Source: an uncultured Flavobacteriaceae bacterium
Lineage (GTDB): Bacteria; Bacteroidota; Bacteroidia; Flavobacteriales; Flavobacteriaceae
Length of the DNA stretch: 64,000 bases
Direction of reading: 5' to 3'
Assembly (NCBI GenBank): GCA_937136455.1
Contig: CAKZOO010000074.1
Location: 1 to 64,000, forward strand
Within the stretch, counting starts at the first letter, position 1, and each line of letters starts with the position of its first letter. The translations under genes were made by a program, and so were the position numbers. A model generated the notes under the pieces. It did not search any database. It was not told the origin of the DNA and saw only the letters and a list, made by a program, of their open reading frames with translations. Shown here one piece after another: positions 15,767-27,598 of this stretch.

Positions 15767-18700
15767 TTGGTGGTTTTAACTGCTGTAGGATCTATTGGAT
15801 CTGTTCAAACAACGCTCGCAAGATGGTTTGTTAACTCTATAAATGAGAATTACGGTGTTTCGATTCAAATCGATCGAGTTAAAACTTCATTTTTAAATTT
15901 CAATATCAGTTTGACAGATGTGTTGATCGAAGACCCTGTTAGGGACACTATTATATATGCTTCTAAAGTTCAATCCAAGCTCTATAATTTAAAAATGATT
16001 GCTGGTGGACCTTTAAATTTGAGTAAAGTCCGATTAGAAGATTTTAAATTGGAAATTAACACTCCAAAAGACAGTAGTCAGAACTACTTTAATCAATTTG
16101 TTCGAAAATTATCGAATAATAAAGGGGATTCCAATTTTTACTTGAGTGCAGAAGGAATTGAACTAAGCAATGGACAACTGCAAATAAACAATGCTAATAG
16201 CGTTAATTCTTCAGCTGTATTTGATAGTATACAAATCAAAACAGATCGATTTGTAATAGATGATAAGAAAGTCAATACCTTTTTGAGACGATTGAGTTTT
16301 AAATTTAATGATGTTCATTTAAAAAACGCTTCTGCTAAATTGTCTTATACCCCAAGAAAAATGCGGTTTGATCAATTGGAACTTCACACAGAGCACTCTC
16401 ATCTTAAAGGTGTTTTAGCCATGGATTATGACCCTGGGGACTTCAGGGATTTTTACAACAGTGTGACACTTCATTTAAAATCAGAAGAAGTTCACTTGAA
16501 TTTAGATGAAATAAATCAATTTAATAAGGTTTTTGGAAGTGGTTTAACAGCCGATTTAGCATTGAATATCGATGGAACGCCTAACGATCTAAACGCTGAT
16601 GTACAGTATTTAAATATTTCTAATACGGGAATAAGAGGAGTGTTTAATTTTCAGAACTTATTTGAATCAAAGGATCGTTTTAAACTAGTGACTACTATTA
16701 AAAATTTAGAATCGAATTCCAATGATTTAAAACGTATCTTACCCTATCACTTAAATGATGTATTGCCCACTTCCTTCAAAAGAATGGGGCGTATTCAAAT
16801 TATTGGTACCACCGAGATTTCAAAGGATCAATTGCTGTCCAATAACAACATTCGCACAGATTTAGGAGCTATTTATTCAGATATTAAAATAGATCATATC
16901 ACCGATTTAGAAAACGCTGAATATTTAGGGTTTATATCTCTAATCGATTTTGATTTAGGTAGCTATTTGTTTGAAGATCACTCCTTTTCAAATACGACAA
17001 TGGACGCGAATATTTCAGGTAAAGGATTTTTGAGATCATCAGTAAACACAAAAGCTGAAGGATTAATTTACAATACGACTTATAAGGGTTACAACTACTC
17101 GAATATTGAATTGTCGGGACTTTTTAAAAACGAGTTGTTCGACGGTAGTATAACGATTGACGATCCTAATTGTAAACTCGAGTTTAACGGTCTTGCTGAT
17201 TTGTCGAACGATCCCAATGAGTTTAATTACCGAGCTCAAATCAAAGAAGTAGATCTTTATAAATTAAACTTTGTAAAAGACAGTGTTGCACTGTTTAAAG
17301 GAGAAATTGATACCGCTTTAAAGGGGATGAGTATCGATGATGTTGTGGGTACGATCAACTTTAAAAACACCCAATATGTCAACCCAGATACCACTTTTAA
17401 TTTTGATGATTTTTCGATTAAAGCAGAGCAGTTAAACGAAAATGAAAGACGTATCAGTATTGATTCAAAAGACATAGTTACTGGATTCATCGAGGGCAAT
17501 TTTAAGCTTTTAGAAGCTTCTAAGTTATTTAAAAACTCCATGGGGTCCTTTTATGCGAACTATATTCCGCATTCCATATCAAAAGGTCAATCTTTTCAAT
17601 TTAATTTTAGAGTTTACAACAAACTAGTAGAAGTTTTTTTACCTCAGTTGCAATTTGCACCTAATACACTTATGAAGGGAGCCGTTATCGCTGATCGAGA
17701 TGATTTTAAAATCGATTTTAAATCGCCCTCTGTTCATTATAACAACACGGTTTTAGATAGTGTTATATTAAAAGTTGACACAAAAAACCCTCTGTTTAAA
17801 TCCTATGCTTCAGTTGCTTCTGTTCAAAACAATTTATACAATTTTAAAGATTTTGAAATTATCAATAACAACATAAAAGACACCCTGTTTTTTAGAACTG
17901 AATTTAGTGGCGATGATGCAAAAAAGGATTTATATGCACTTAATTTTTACCACACCTTTAATGAGAATAACGAATCTGTTGTCGGTTTAAAACGATCAAC
18001 TATTAAGCTTAAAGGTTATGATTGGATTGTGAATATCACTAATAACGATCGCAATAAAGTGGTTTACAACTCTAAAAAAGACAGCTTGCAAATCGACCGC
18101 ATCGCATTCAATTCAAAATTAGGAGAGCGAATTGAGGTGGAAGGTTATTTGAGGGATTCTACACAGACCAATATACAGCTGAGATTAAATCAGGTGGGGC
18201 TTAAGAAGATTACACCTAGTATTGATAGTTTAGCGCTTGACGGCAAAGTGACTGGGCTTGTGAGTTATCAGCAATTAGAAAAGAAGTTTTACCCTTCATC
18301 AAAGGTTTTGATCGAAGATTTTTCGGTCAACGAATTTGTTCTAGGAAGGATGGATGTCGATGTTTTGGGAACCAGTGATTTTGAAAATTTCATCATCAAT
18401 GGAAAAATAGTTTCTAATGATGAAGAACAACTCAGGCTTTTAGGGGATATCAAAAGGGATGAACAGGGAAATTTGATTTCGAATCTTCTCGCTAGTTTTA
18501 ACGGGTTTAGATTAGAGCCTTTTAGTCCACTTGGTAAAGGAGTAATGCATCGTATTAGAGGTGGTCTTTTTGGAAATGCTAAAATTCTAGGAGATTTGAC
18601 CAATCCATCAATGGAGGGAGAACTCACCTTAAGTCAGGGAGGAATTATGTTTCCTTATCTCAATATGGATTACGATTTTGGAGCCACTCAATCGATCCTA

Positions 18701-20092
18701 TTGCACGATCAAACCTTTGATTTTGAAAACATCAATCTTAGAGACACCTCTGATTTAACTCATGCCTCTATGAGTGGAAGTATTTCGCATCAATCTTTCA
18801 GAGATTGGATCTTGGACTTAAATATCAGTACCCAAGGAGAAAATTCGTTTAAAATCCTAAATACTTCTTACGAACCACAGCGTTTGTATTACGGTCAAGG
18901 TTATTTTAATGGTACGGCATCTATCAAAGGACCTACAAAAAGTTTAGATATTGCCATTGATGGTAAAACCGCAGCTGGCACTTTAATCAAAATTCCAATA
19001 GAGGATGCTCAAAGTGTAGGGGATTACGAATTTATAAATTTTGTGGAACGCTCTACAAGTGGGGCGGAAGTTACAGAAGAGTTGGTTGAGAATTATTCTG
19101 GATTGGATTTGGCTTTTAATTTAGAAGTGACTCCCGAGGCTGAAGTAGAAATAGTAATCGATCCAAATACAGGAAGTTCTCTAAAAGGTACTGGTAATGG
19201 AAATATCTATATGGACATCAATACCTTGGGTAAGTTCAATATGTTTGGTGAGTTTGTCGTGTCTACTGGAACCTATGCCTATAAGTTTGGAGGTTTTATC
19301 GACAAAAAGTTCAAGGTGAATTCTGGAGGTAGAATTAGTTGGGAGGGAGATCCTTTGCTTGCTCAGCTCGATTTAGAAGCTGCCTATAGTCTCTATGCGA
19401 ATCCAGCGCCTCTACTCGAAGATCCCGGGTATACACAGCGTATACCTACTGATGTGATCGTTCGACTCAATGGAGCCTTAGAGAATCCCAATATTGATTT
19501 TGATATTGAATTCCCAGGAACTAATTCTGTTGTAAAGTCAGAGCTTTTATACGCTCTTCAGGATCCAACGGTTCAAGACCGCAACGCTTTCTTTTTGTTA
19601 GCTCAAGGAAGTTTTGTAAATGATGCTACAGGTTTAAATCAGCAAGCCGTTACAGGAAATTTATTACAATCAGCTTCTGGGTTTTTGAATTCAATTCTCG
19701 ATGGAAATAACGATAAGGTCAATTTTGGAGTGTCTTATGAGCAAGGATTTTTAGACCGACAGTCTAACCTCCAAACCGATAATGAAATAGGATTTTCACT
19801 ATCAACCCAGCTCAGTGATCGGGTGCTGTTTAACGGTAGACTAGGGGTTCCTATTGGAGGAGGAGTAACTGAGAATGTAGTAGGGGGTGATGCTGAACTT
19901 CAATTATTGTTGAACGAAGATGGAAGTTTGAGTGCTAAAGTCTTTAATAGAGAAAACGAATACCATCAACTTTTATTGGATTATCAAGGTTATACTCAAG
20001 GAATTGGACTTACATATCGGGTTGATTTTAATTCGATGTCGGAGCTTGTTAGGAAATTTTGGGGACAACAAGAAAAGGGTCCTCAAAATTGA
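15767..20092 (+). CDS. tamB: TamB-like translocation/assembly and lipid-transport protein
   Basis: 1441 residues from TTG at 15767. The open frame extends to 15707 but has no ATG, GTG or TTG there, and the chosen start falls inside what looks like the N-terminal membrane helix (the upstream codons would add a basic stretch and more hydrophobic residues). A non-standard start further up is therefore possible. The long middle part repeats beta strands, as in AsmA/TamB hydrophobic grooves, and the last 400 residues are the TamB C-terminal domain (GTGNGNIYMDINTLGKFNMF; TAQLS-type barrel end). TamB spans the periplasm and moves lipid or helps outer-membrane assembly. A weak hairpin follows. Confidence 0.9.
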   Translation: MVVLTAVGSIGSVQTTLARWFVNSINENYGVSIQIDRVKTSFLNFNISLTDVLIEDPVRDTIIYASKVQSKLYNLKMIAGGPLNLSKVRLEDFKLEINTPKDSSQNYFNQFVRKLSNNKGDSNFYLSAEGIELSNGQLQINNANSVNSSAVFDSIQIKTDRFVIDDKKVNTFLRRLSFKFNDVHLKNASAKLSYTPRKMRFDQLELHTEHSHLKGVLAMDYDPGDFRDFYNSVTLHLKSEEVHLNLDEINQFNKVFGSGLTADLALNIDGTPNDLNADVQYLNISNTGIRGVFNFQNLFESKDRFKLVTTIKNLESNSNDLKRILPYHLNDVLPTSFKRMGRIQIIGTTEISKDQLLSNNNIRTDLGAIYSDIKIDHITDLENAEYLGFISLIDFDLGSYLFEDHSFSNTTMDANISGKGFLRSSVNTKAEGLIYNTTYKGYNYSNIELSGLFKNELFDGSITIDDPNCKLEFNGLADLSNDPNEFNYRAQIKEVDLYKLNFVKDSVALFKGEIDTALKGMSIDDVVGTINFKNTQYVNPDTTFNFDDFSIKAEQLNENERRISIDSKDIVTGFIEGNFKLLEASKLFKNSMGSFYANYIPHSISKGQSFQFNFRVYNKLVEVFLPQLQFAPNTLMKGAVIADRDDFKIDFKSPSVHYNNTVLDSVILKVDTKNPLFKSYASVASVQNNLYNFKDFEIINNNIKDTLFFRTEFSGDDAKKDLYALNFYHTFNENNESVVGLKRSTIKLKGYDWIVNITNNDRNKVVYNSKKDSLQIDRIAFNSKLGERIEVEGYLRDSTQTNIQLRLNQVGLKKITPSIDSLALDGKVTGLVSYQQLEKKFYPSSKVLIEDFSVNEFVLGRMDVDVLGTSDFENFIINGKIVSNDEEQLRLLGDIKRDEQGNLISNLLASFNGFRLEPFSPLGKGVMHRIRGGLFGNAKILGDLTNPSMEGELTLSQGGIMFPYLNMDYDFGATQSILLHDQTFDFENINLRDTSDLTHASMSGSISHQSFRDWILDLNISTQGENSFKILNTSYEPQRLYYGQGYFNGTASIKGPTKSLDIAIDGKTAAGTLIKIPIEDAQSVGDYEFINFVERSTSGAEVTEELVENYSGLDLAFNLEVTPEAEVEIVIDPNTGSSLKGTGNGNIYMDINTLGKFNMFGEFVVSTGTYAYKFGGFIDKKFKVNSGGRISWEGDPLLAQLDLEAAYSLYANPAPLLEDPGYTQRIPTDVIVRLNGALENPNIDFDIEFPGTNSVVKSELLYALQDPTVQDRNAFFLLAQGSFVNDATGLNQQAVTGNLLQSASGFLNSILDGNNDKVNFGVSYEQGFLDRQSNLQTDNEIGFSLSTQLSDRVLFNGRLGVPIGGGVTENVVGGDAELQLLLNEDGSLSAKVFNRENEYHQLLLDYQGYTQGIGLTYRVDFNSMSELVRKFWGQQEKGPQN

Positions 20093-20093
20093 C

Positions 20094-20116
20094 AAATAAG
20101 TGATTTTTACTTATTT
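20094..20116 (+). terminator. Weak AT-rich hairpin after tamB
   Basis: AAATAAGT and ACTTATTT pair perfectly across a 7-base loop, starting 2 bases after the stop, but no GC core or clean T-run is present. Confidence 0.35.
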
Positions 20117-20244
20117 AATTTAATAATTAGCATTATTTAGCTTATATTTTTGACAATCTACACTTAAATTGTTTTAGCTGTAAAATATTGCATAACATAG
20201 TTAGGTTATTGCACTAAAGTTTGATAATTTTACGCTCTTATAAT

Positions 20245-22252
<2,008 letters not shown>

Positions 22253-22258
22253 TTTTAT

Positions 22259-22291
22259 AAATCCCCTAGCTTTAAAAACTAGGGGATTTTT
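22259..22291 (+). terminator. Intrinsic terminator after gap
   Basis: AAATCCCCTAG pairs with CTAGGGGATTT across a 9-base loop and runs into T residues, 7 bases after the stop. Confidence 0.9.
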
Positions 22292-22317
22292 ATCTACTAC
22301 TCTAAACTAACTTAACT

Positions 22318-23169
22318 ATGATATTAATTGCTGACAGTGGGGCAACCAAGTCGGATTGGATTGCTTTGGACGAAAAAGGAAACCAATTGTTCTTTACGCA
22401 GACTTTAGGTTTATCTCCAGAAGTACTTACGAGAGATGTTATTGAAGATCGTTTGGCAAACAATTTTGAGCTTTCAAAAAATGCAGAAAAAGTTACTCAT
22501 GTATACTTTTATGGAGCTGGTTGTGGAACCGATCGTATGAAACTTTTTCTCACAGACATTTTCAATGAATTTTTCCCTAATGCTAAAGCCGATATCAAAG
22601 AAGATACTTATGCAGCAGTATTTGCGACTACAAAATTAGGAGAACCTGGAATTGTTTGTATTTTAGGAACTGGATCTAACTGTAGCTATTACGATGGTCA
22701 TCAATTGTTTCAAAAGGTAATATCATTAGGATATATCCTTATGGATGACGGTAGTGGGAACTTCTTTGGAAGAAAACTCGTAAGAGACTATTACTTTCAC
22801 AAAATCCCACAAGACTTGGCTTTAAAATTCAGTAAACAGTTTGATTTAGAGGCCGATGTTATTAAAGAAAACCTTTATAAACAACCCAATCCAAATACTT
22901 ACTTAGCAAAATTCGCTCGCTTTATTGTTGAAAATAGAGAACATCCTTATTGTGCTGGAGTCATCAAAAAGGGATTGCAACAGTTTGTAAACAATTACAT
23001 TATGCAATTTGAGTTGGCGACTAAAGTACCTGTCAATTTCGTAGGTTCTATCGCTTATTATTTGCAGGACGAATTAAAAGATATTCTCAATAGAAATGAT
23101 TTAATTCTAGGTAATATTAAACAAAGACCAATAGACGGTTTAGTGGAGTTCCACAAAGATAATCTTTAA
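22318..23169 (+). CDS. BadF/BadG-type ASKHA kinase, probably N-acetylglucosamine kinase
   Basis: 283 residues. The ASKHA fold is shown by phosphate-1 ADSGATKSDW at residues 5-14, GAGCGTDR, and the phosphate-2 motif CILGTGSNC. The DDGSGNFFGRKL segment is typical of the eukaryote-type GlcNAc kinase/BadF group of Bacteroidota. The likely reaction is phosphorylation of GlcNAc or a related amino sugar, perhaps from cell-wall recycling (a GH3 hexosaminidase-like gene lies at 31.2 kb). The substrate is inferred. It stands between two terminators. Confidence 0.82.
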   Translation: MILIADSGATKSDWIALDEKGNQLFFTQTLGLSPEVLTRDVIEDRLANNFELSKNAEKVTHVYFYGAGCGTDRMKLFLTDIFNEFFPNAKADIKEDTYAAVFATTKLGEPGIVCILGTGSNCSYYDGHQLFQKVISLGYILMDDGSGNFFGRKLVRDYYFHKIPQDLALKFSKQFDLEADVIKENLYKQPNPNTYLAKFARFIVENREHPYCAGVIKKGLQQFVNNYIMQFELATKVPVNFVGSIAYYLQDELKDILNRNDLILGNIKQRPIDGLVEFHKDNL

Positions 23170-23177
23170 GAAATATG

Positions 23178-23203
23178 AAAGCCACTTTAAAAGTGGCTTT
23201 TTT
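23178..23203. terminator. Terminator between the kinase gene and ridA
   Basis: AAAGCCACTT and AAGTGGCTTT form a compact stem followed by T residues on the plus strand. The convergent ridA ends 15 bases away. Confidence 0.85.
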
Positions 23204-23217
23204 GTTGCTTTATTTTT

Positions 23218-23601
23218 TTATCGAATTGCAATCATCGATATTTCAATATCGACATCCTTTGGCAATCGAGCTACTTGAACTGTTTCTCTAGCAGGCGCAG
23301 TTGCTTCATCGAAATAGTTTCCGTAGACTTCATTGATCAGAGCAAACTGATCCATATTGCTAATAAAGATACTGCTCTTGACCACATTGCTAAAATCCAT
23401 TTGAGCTGCTTTTAAAACAGCCTCTAAATTTTTCATTACCTGCTCTGTTTGATGAACAATATCTCCTTGAATGAGCATTCCGTTTTTAGGATCTAATGGA
23501 ATTTGACCTGAAACATACAATGTGTTGTCTATCAATACTGCTTGATTATAGGGTCCTATAGGTGCTGGTGCTTCTTTTGTGAAAATAATTTGTTTTGCCA
23601 T
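23218..23601 (-). CDS. ridA: RidA family reactive imine/enamine deaminase
   Basis: 127 residues from ATG at 23601. A longer frame (to 23667) would run into lptD and adds nothing conserved; the family starts at MAKQIIFTKEAPAPIGPYNQ. The active-site arginine is in ATAPARETVQVARLP, and GPYNQAV and SGQIPLDP are present. RidA hydrolyses 2-aminoacrylate and similar enamines that leak from PLP enzymes. It follows lptD by 16 bases and probably shares its transcript. Confidence 0.95.
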   Translation of the reverse strand: MAKQIIFTKEAPAPIGPYNQAVLIDNTLYVSGQIPLDPKNGMLIQGDIVHQTEQVMKNLEAVLKAAQMDFSNVVKSSIFISNMDQFALINEVYGNYFDEATAPARETVQVARLPKDVDIEISMIAIR

Positions 23602-23617
23602 TGTTATTTTTTTAATG

Positions 23618-26278
23618 TTAAAAACGTCTACTTCTCTTATCCCATTTGAGATCACTAAGTAAGGCACTTTTTATTCCAATAAAGAAATACCATCGTTCGT
23701 ATACTCCAAAGGGGGTCCAATCAAAATTAAGTCTAAAATCTTTAAGTTCACGATCAATTCTAAATTGGGTGAGGGTAAATCCTTTGTTTTTAAAATCATA
23801 TCCTGATGAAACCCCAAGACTCCATTTAGGTGTGAGATCGATGTCTCCAGAGAACATTAAGGAGTTGTTTCCAATAGATGGATCTCTGTATTGATTTCGA
23901 TAACTCATTGCATATGAGAAATTCATTCTCCAACCAATTGCATTTTGATAAACTGATTGTATTTTTCGACTATCTGATCGATTTTCTCTAGCCATATTTA
24001 AATCGTCACCAGGACGACCAAAGAGATTGTCAGACCTTCCTCCAGATACCGAATTCATATAATAATCAGACTCTTGTTGTTCTTGCTCTTGTTTTTCTTT
24101 TTCCTTATCGTCAGACTTTCTTTTAAAAGAATCATTGTCCAAACTAAAATTGAGGTTGGCACTAGCTTGAGTAAGCCTTAACAAGCCACCGTTTTGAGCC
24201 ACAAGGGTATTGATTCGTTGTCTGCTAACAGGATCAACTTCGTATGGATCTAAGGTACCATTAAAGTTAATCGAGATTAAATCCTTAAATATCTTGGTGT
24301 TTCCTGAAAACCGAATTGGATTGATTTTAAGAGAATCTGCATCGAGGTTATAAGAAGTTGAAAAACTCAAATTTGGAATGAGTTTTATTTTCTTGAGTAC
24401 AGTAACCAATGTGTCTTTGTTGTTAATTCGTTTCTTAACCTTTTTATTGACCTTGGCTTCAAAGGAATTTTGTATTGTTATTCCCATGGATTTTCTAGAA
24501 AATTGTCCAGGAGGAGAATAATAAGAACCACTAAATCTCGAATAATCGACTAAATTACCATCTCCATCTAAGATTTGATCGTAGTACTGATTAAATGAAG
24601 GAGTATATCCAATACTTACAGATGGTCTAAGGGTATGTCTCAGGGCTTGAAATTTACTTCCTTCTTTAAAATTGAGGGTACCGTATACGGTAGTTCCCAT
24701 ATTGATGTTGAAATTGTAGTTTGAAAAACGATCAAAGCCTTTAATCGTGTCTCTTACAATTGTTCCTTCTATTAAAGATCTGCCGTAGGTTTGAGTGACC
24801 CAGTTGTCAGTATAGGAGCCTCCTACGGAAACACTGATGTATTTTGCCAATTTAAAGTTTGTGTTAAAAGGCAAAGAGTGTTGCATGCCCAATTGTGCTG
24901 CTTTAAACATTTCAGGCTTAAAGAACAGGGAATCGGTTGTTCTAATTCTATTTTCTGATCGTGCTGAATATTGAAAATTCAGATTTTGTAAAATCCCTTT
25001 TTTAACTCCATCTCTTCTCGCAAAGGGGTAGATGCGTTCTACACTTGCTTGCATGGTCGGAAGTGTCAGATTGATTTCCTGTGTGTTGGTATTTTGATTG
25101 TGAGAAGCGGTTAAACTCAAATCTACCCTGGGATATTCGGGAAAGGTCTTCGAATAGTTGATAGAAGAAGAGAGGTTGTTGTTTTGAGTGTTTGGTAAAT
25201 TGCTTCTATTGAGTGAATTTCTAAAATAGGAACTGGATCCCAGGTTGACAGATGCAGAAAACCTTGAGGTTGGATTTGCTTTTGAATCCTGAGAGTGTGA
25301 AAATTGAATATTGTAAATAGAGCTCTTGCTGTAATCGTCGAATCCTTTTTGGCTCGTCACTAAGTTCTCGTATCTAAAGTTAAAGTTTCCACTGTATTTA
25401 TAGCGTTTGTTGTACACCGATTGCGATCTAAAACCCCAACTTCCATTAGCGTACATATCTGCAGTTAAATACAAATCAGAATACTGATTGATAGGAAGGT
25501 AATATCCTGCGTTTTGTAAAAAATATCCTCTGTTTGGATCGGAACCAAAGCTTGGCATGATGAGTCCAGCAGCTCTACCTTGAGTCATTGGAAAATATGC
25601 GAATGGCAAAGCTATTGGGGTAGGAATGTCCATCAAGTACAAATTCGAAAATCCAGCGATCATTTTCTTTTGAGGAACAAACTTGGCCTTTTTAACACGA
25701 ATGTAATAATCGGGATCTTCTGGTGTTTGAGAGGAAGTCAATCGAATGTCTTTCAAGAAAAAGACCGAATCGTTTTCTTTTTTGGTGTAATCAGCAAGAA
25801 GATTCATGTTTTCACCACCTAATCCACCTTGATCTGATCTCGAATTCCATATCAAGGCCTTTTGAGTGTTGAAATTAAATCGAATCGAATCAGGTAAAAT
25901 GATATTTTCACCTTGTTTAAACTCGGGCAATTGTTCTAGTTCTCCATCAGCGTTTCTGATTCTGCCAGCATAAACCTCTCCAGCCATATAGTCCATTACG
26001 ATGATTCCAGCTTTGAGCTCTGTGTCTTGATAGTAGAGTTCCGCCTTGTTATACAGGACAATTTTGTTTTCTTTTTTAATGAGTTTTATAGTATCAATCG
26101 CATTGTAACGAATCTGATCTAGAAGTATCGGTTGTTTCTTGGGAATACTGTCTACAGCAACAGAATCCAATGCTTTTGGAGTGGGGGGAAGGCTATCTTG
26201 CTCTCGTTGTGCCATCAATTTGAAGTGACTCAAAAAAAGTAATAGCGCTAGTAGTAAATAAGGTTTATTTGAAAGCAA
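23618..26278 (-). CDS. lptD: LptD-like LPS-assembly outer-membrane protein
   Basis: 886 residues. Signal peptide at 1-24 (hydrophobic LLLALLLFLSHF followed by LMAQ). Residues about 60-230 form an OstA/LptA-like domain (YYQDTELKAGIIVMDY, then segments of KNDSVFFLKDIRLT type), and the rest is a large barrel with many aromatic strands. A low-complexity KEKEKQEQEQQE stretch lies at about 735-750, probably in a loop. Bacteroidota LptD delivers LPS to the cell surface with LptE. Assignment is good, although the Bacteroidota form diverges strongly from E. coli. Confidence 0.87.
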   Translation of the reverse strand: MLSNKPYLLLALLLFLSHFKLMAQREQDSLPPTPKALDSVAVDSIPKKQPILLDQIRYNAIDTIKLIKKENKIVLYNKAELYYQDTELKAGIIVMDYMAGEVYAGRIRNADGELEQLPEFKQGENIILPDSIRFNFNTQKALIWNSRSDQGGLGGENMNLLADYTKKENDSVFFLKDIRLTSSQTPEDPDYYIRVKKAKFVPQKKMIAGFSNLYLMDIPTPIALPFAYFPMTQGRAAGLIMPSFGSDPNRGYFLQNAGYYLPINQYSDLYLTADMYANGSWGFRSQSVYNKRYKYSGNFNFRYENLVTSQKGFDDYSKSSIYNIQFSHSQDSKANPTSRFSASVNLGSSSYFRNSLNRSNLPNTQNNNLSSSINYSKTFPEYPRVDLSLTASHNQNTNTQEINLTLPTMQASVERIYPFARRDGVKKGILQNLNFQYSARSENRIRTTDSLFFKPEMFKAAQLGMQHSLPFNTNFKLAKYISVSVGGSYTDNWVTQTYGRSLIEGTIVRDTIKGFDRFSNYNFNINMGTTVYGTLNFKEGSKFQALRHTLRPSVSIGYTPSFNQYYDQILDGDGNLVDYSRFSGSYYSPPGQFSRKSMGITIQNSFEAKVNKKVKKRINNKDTLVTVLKKIKLIPNLSFSTSYNLDADSLKINPIRFSGNTKIFKDLISINFNGTLDPYEVDPVSRQRINTLVAQNGGLLRLTQASANLNFSLDNDSFKRKSDDKEKEKQEQEQQESDYYMNSVSGGRSDNLFGRPGDDLNMARENRSDSRKIQSVYQNAIGWRMNFSYAMSYRNQYRDPSIGNNSLMFSGDIDLTPKWSLGVSSGYDFKNKGFTLTQFRIDRELKDFRLNFDWTPFGVYERWYFFIGIKSALLSDLKWDKRSRRF

Positions 26279-26416
26279 TGCTTAATATCCTATTTTTGTA
26301 TGTAATCCATACAGCGATTCGAGCTCAAACTTACGGATTTTTTTAGTTTGAATCTTTGTATTTATAATATATTTAACCCCTATATTCGCACTTGTATGCA
26401 CCTTAAAACAACATTG

Positions 26417-27547
26417 ATGACTGCTGGAGTTTTAAATAAAATTAAATTAATTTTATCGATACTCTTTATTTGTATAGGGTCTTCTGTTTTTGGCAATGAG
26501 CCGACTAAACCCTTTGTTGTAGTTCTCGACGCAGGTCATGGAGGTAAAGATCCTGGGAATGTTCAAAATGGATATTATGAGAAAAACATTGCCTTAGCAA
26601 TTGTCTTAAAAATTGGTGAGCAGCTTGAAAAACAAGAAGGGGTCAAAGTTATTTATACTAGGAAATCGGATGAATTTGTCGATTTGTTTGTAAGAGGAAA
26701 AATTGCGAATAAAGCAAAAGCTGATTTGTTTGTATCTGTACATTGTGATTCTTTTGAGGGGAATACCTATGGGGCACATACCTTTGTGTTAGGACTTCAT
26801 CGCAACCATACTAACTTTAATGTAGCCAAGAAAGAAAATTCCGTGATTTATCTTGAAGATGATTATCAAAATAATTATCAAGGATTTGATATTAATTCAC
26901 CTGAATCGACGATCGGTCTAACCATTATGCAAGAGGAGTTTTTAGATCAAAGTATCTATTTGGCTCAATTGATTCAAAATAATATTAAAACGAAGCTCAA
27001 AAGAAGAGATCGAGGAGTTAAACAAGCTGGTTTTATTGTCTTGCACCAAACATTTATGCCCTCAGTACTAGTTGAAACAGGATTTTTATCCAATAAGAAT
27101 GAAGGTGCCTATTTGAATTCCAAAAAAGGACAAAATGAGTTCGGTAAAACGCTTGCAGAAGCTATATTGAATTATAAATCGCAACTTGACGGTGTAGTAA
27201 ATTCAGTTCAAACCTCTAATTTTAAAGAAGCACCAACTCCTACTGCTGCTGTTAATAACTCATCTAACGCAATTTCTTCTGATATATACTTTAGAATCCA
27301 AATAGCGGCATCCCCTAAAGTCATCGATTTGAAATCATACAATTTCAAGGGCTTGAGATTGTTGCACAAACTTAAAGATGGATCTGTCTATCGTTATTTC
27401 TTTGGCAAAACATCCAACTATAACACTGCAAAAGAACTATTGCAAAAAGCTAAAAATACGGGCTATTCATCAGCTTTTATTTCTGCATTTAAGGGGGAGG
27501 AGCTCTATCCGCTTTCAAAAGCCTTGGAAACTCTTTCACAACAATAG
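26417..27547 (+). CDS. N-acetylmuramoyl-L-alanine amidase (Amidase_3)
   Basis: 376 residues from ATG at 26417. An in-frame ATG at 26396 is also possible; the chosen start gives a normal signal peptide (MTAGVLNKIKLILSILFICIGSSVFG region). The Amidase_3 domain spans about 30-250: zinc ligands in VLDAGHGGKDPG, E in NGYYEKNIAL, H in FVSVHCDSF, and catalytic E in SVLVETGFLSN. The C-terminal 100 residues resemble a SPOR-like tail (YFRIQIAASPKVIDL). It cleaves the bond between MurNAc and the stem peptide during division. It opens a seven-gene operon. Confidence 0.9.
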   Translation: MTAGVLNKIKLILSILFICIGSSVFGNEPTKPFVVVLDAGHGGKDPGNVQNGYYEKNIALAIVLKIGEQLEKQEGVKVIYTRKSDEFVDLFVRGKIANKAKADLFVSVHCDSFEGNTYGAHTFVLGLHRNHTNFNVAKKENSVIYLEDDYQNNYQGFDINSPESTIGLTIMQEEFLDQSIYLAQLIQNNIKTKLKRRDRGVKQAGFIVLHQTFMPSVLVETGFLSNKNEGAYLNSKKGQNEFGKTLAEAILNYKSQLDGVVNSVQTSNFKEAPTPTAAVNNSSNAISSDIYFRIQIAASPKVIDLKSYNFKGLRLLHKLKDGSVYRYFFGKTSNYNTAKELLQKAKNTGYSSAFISAFKGEELYPLSKALETLSQQ

Positions 27548-27598
27548 GCCATTGAATTTTTTATTCATAAATTTGTTATAGATTCAAAAACTAGATAA

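Noticed and set aside
17257..18627. Long open frames antisense to tamB, and similar ones opposite dnaN, acs and mnmE
   Set aside because: They have no family features and follow the codon pattern of the gene on the other strand; shadows of real genes.
24061..24121. Low-complexity Lys/Glu/Gln-coding stretch in lptD as a possible repeat or insertion
   Set aside because: The frame is intact and charged loops are usual in Bacteroidota barrels.
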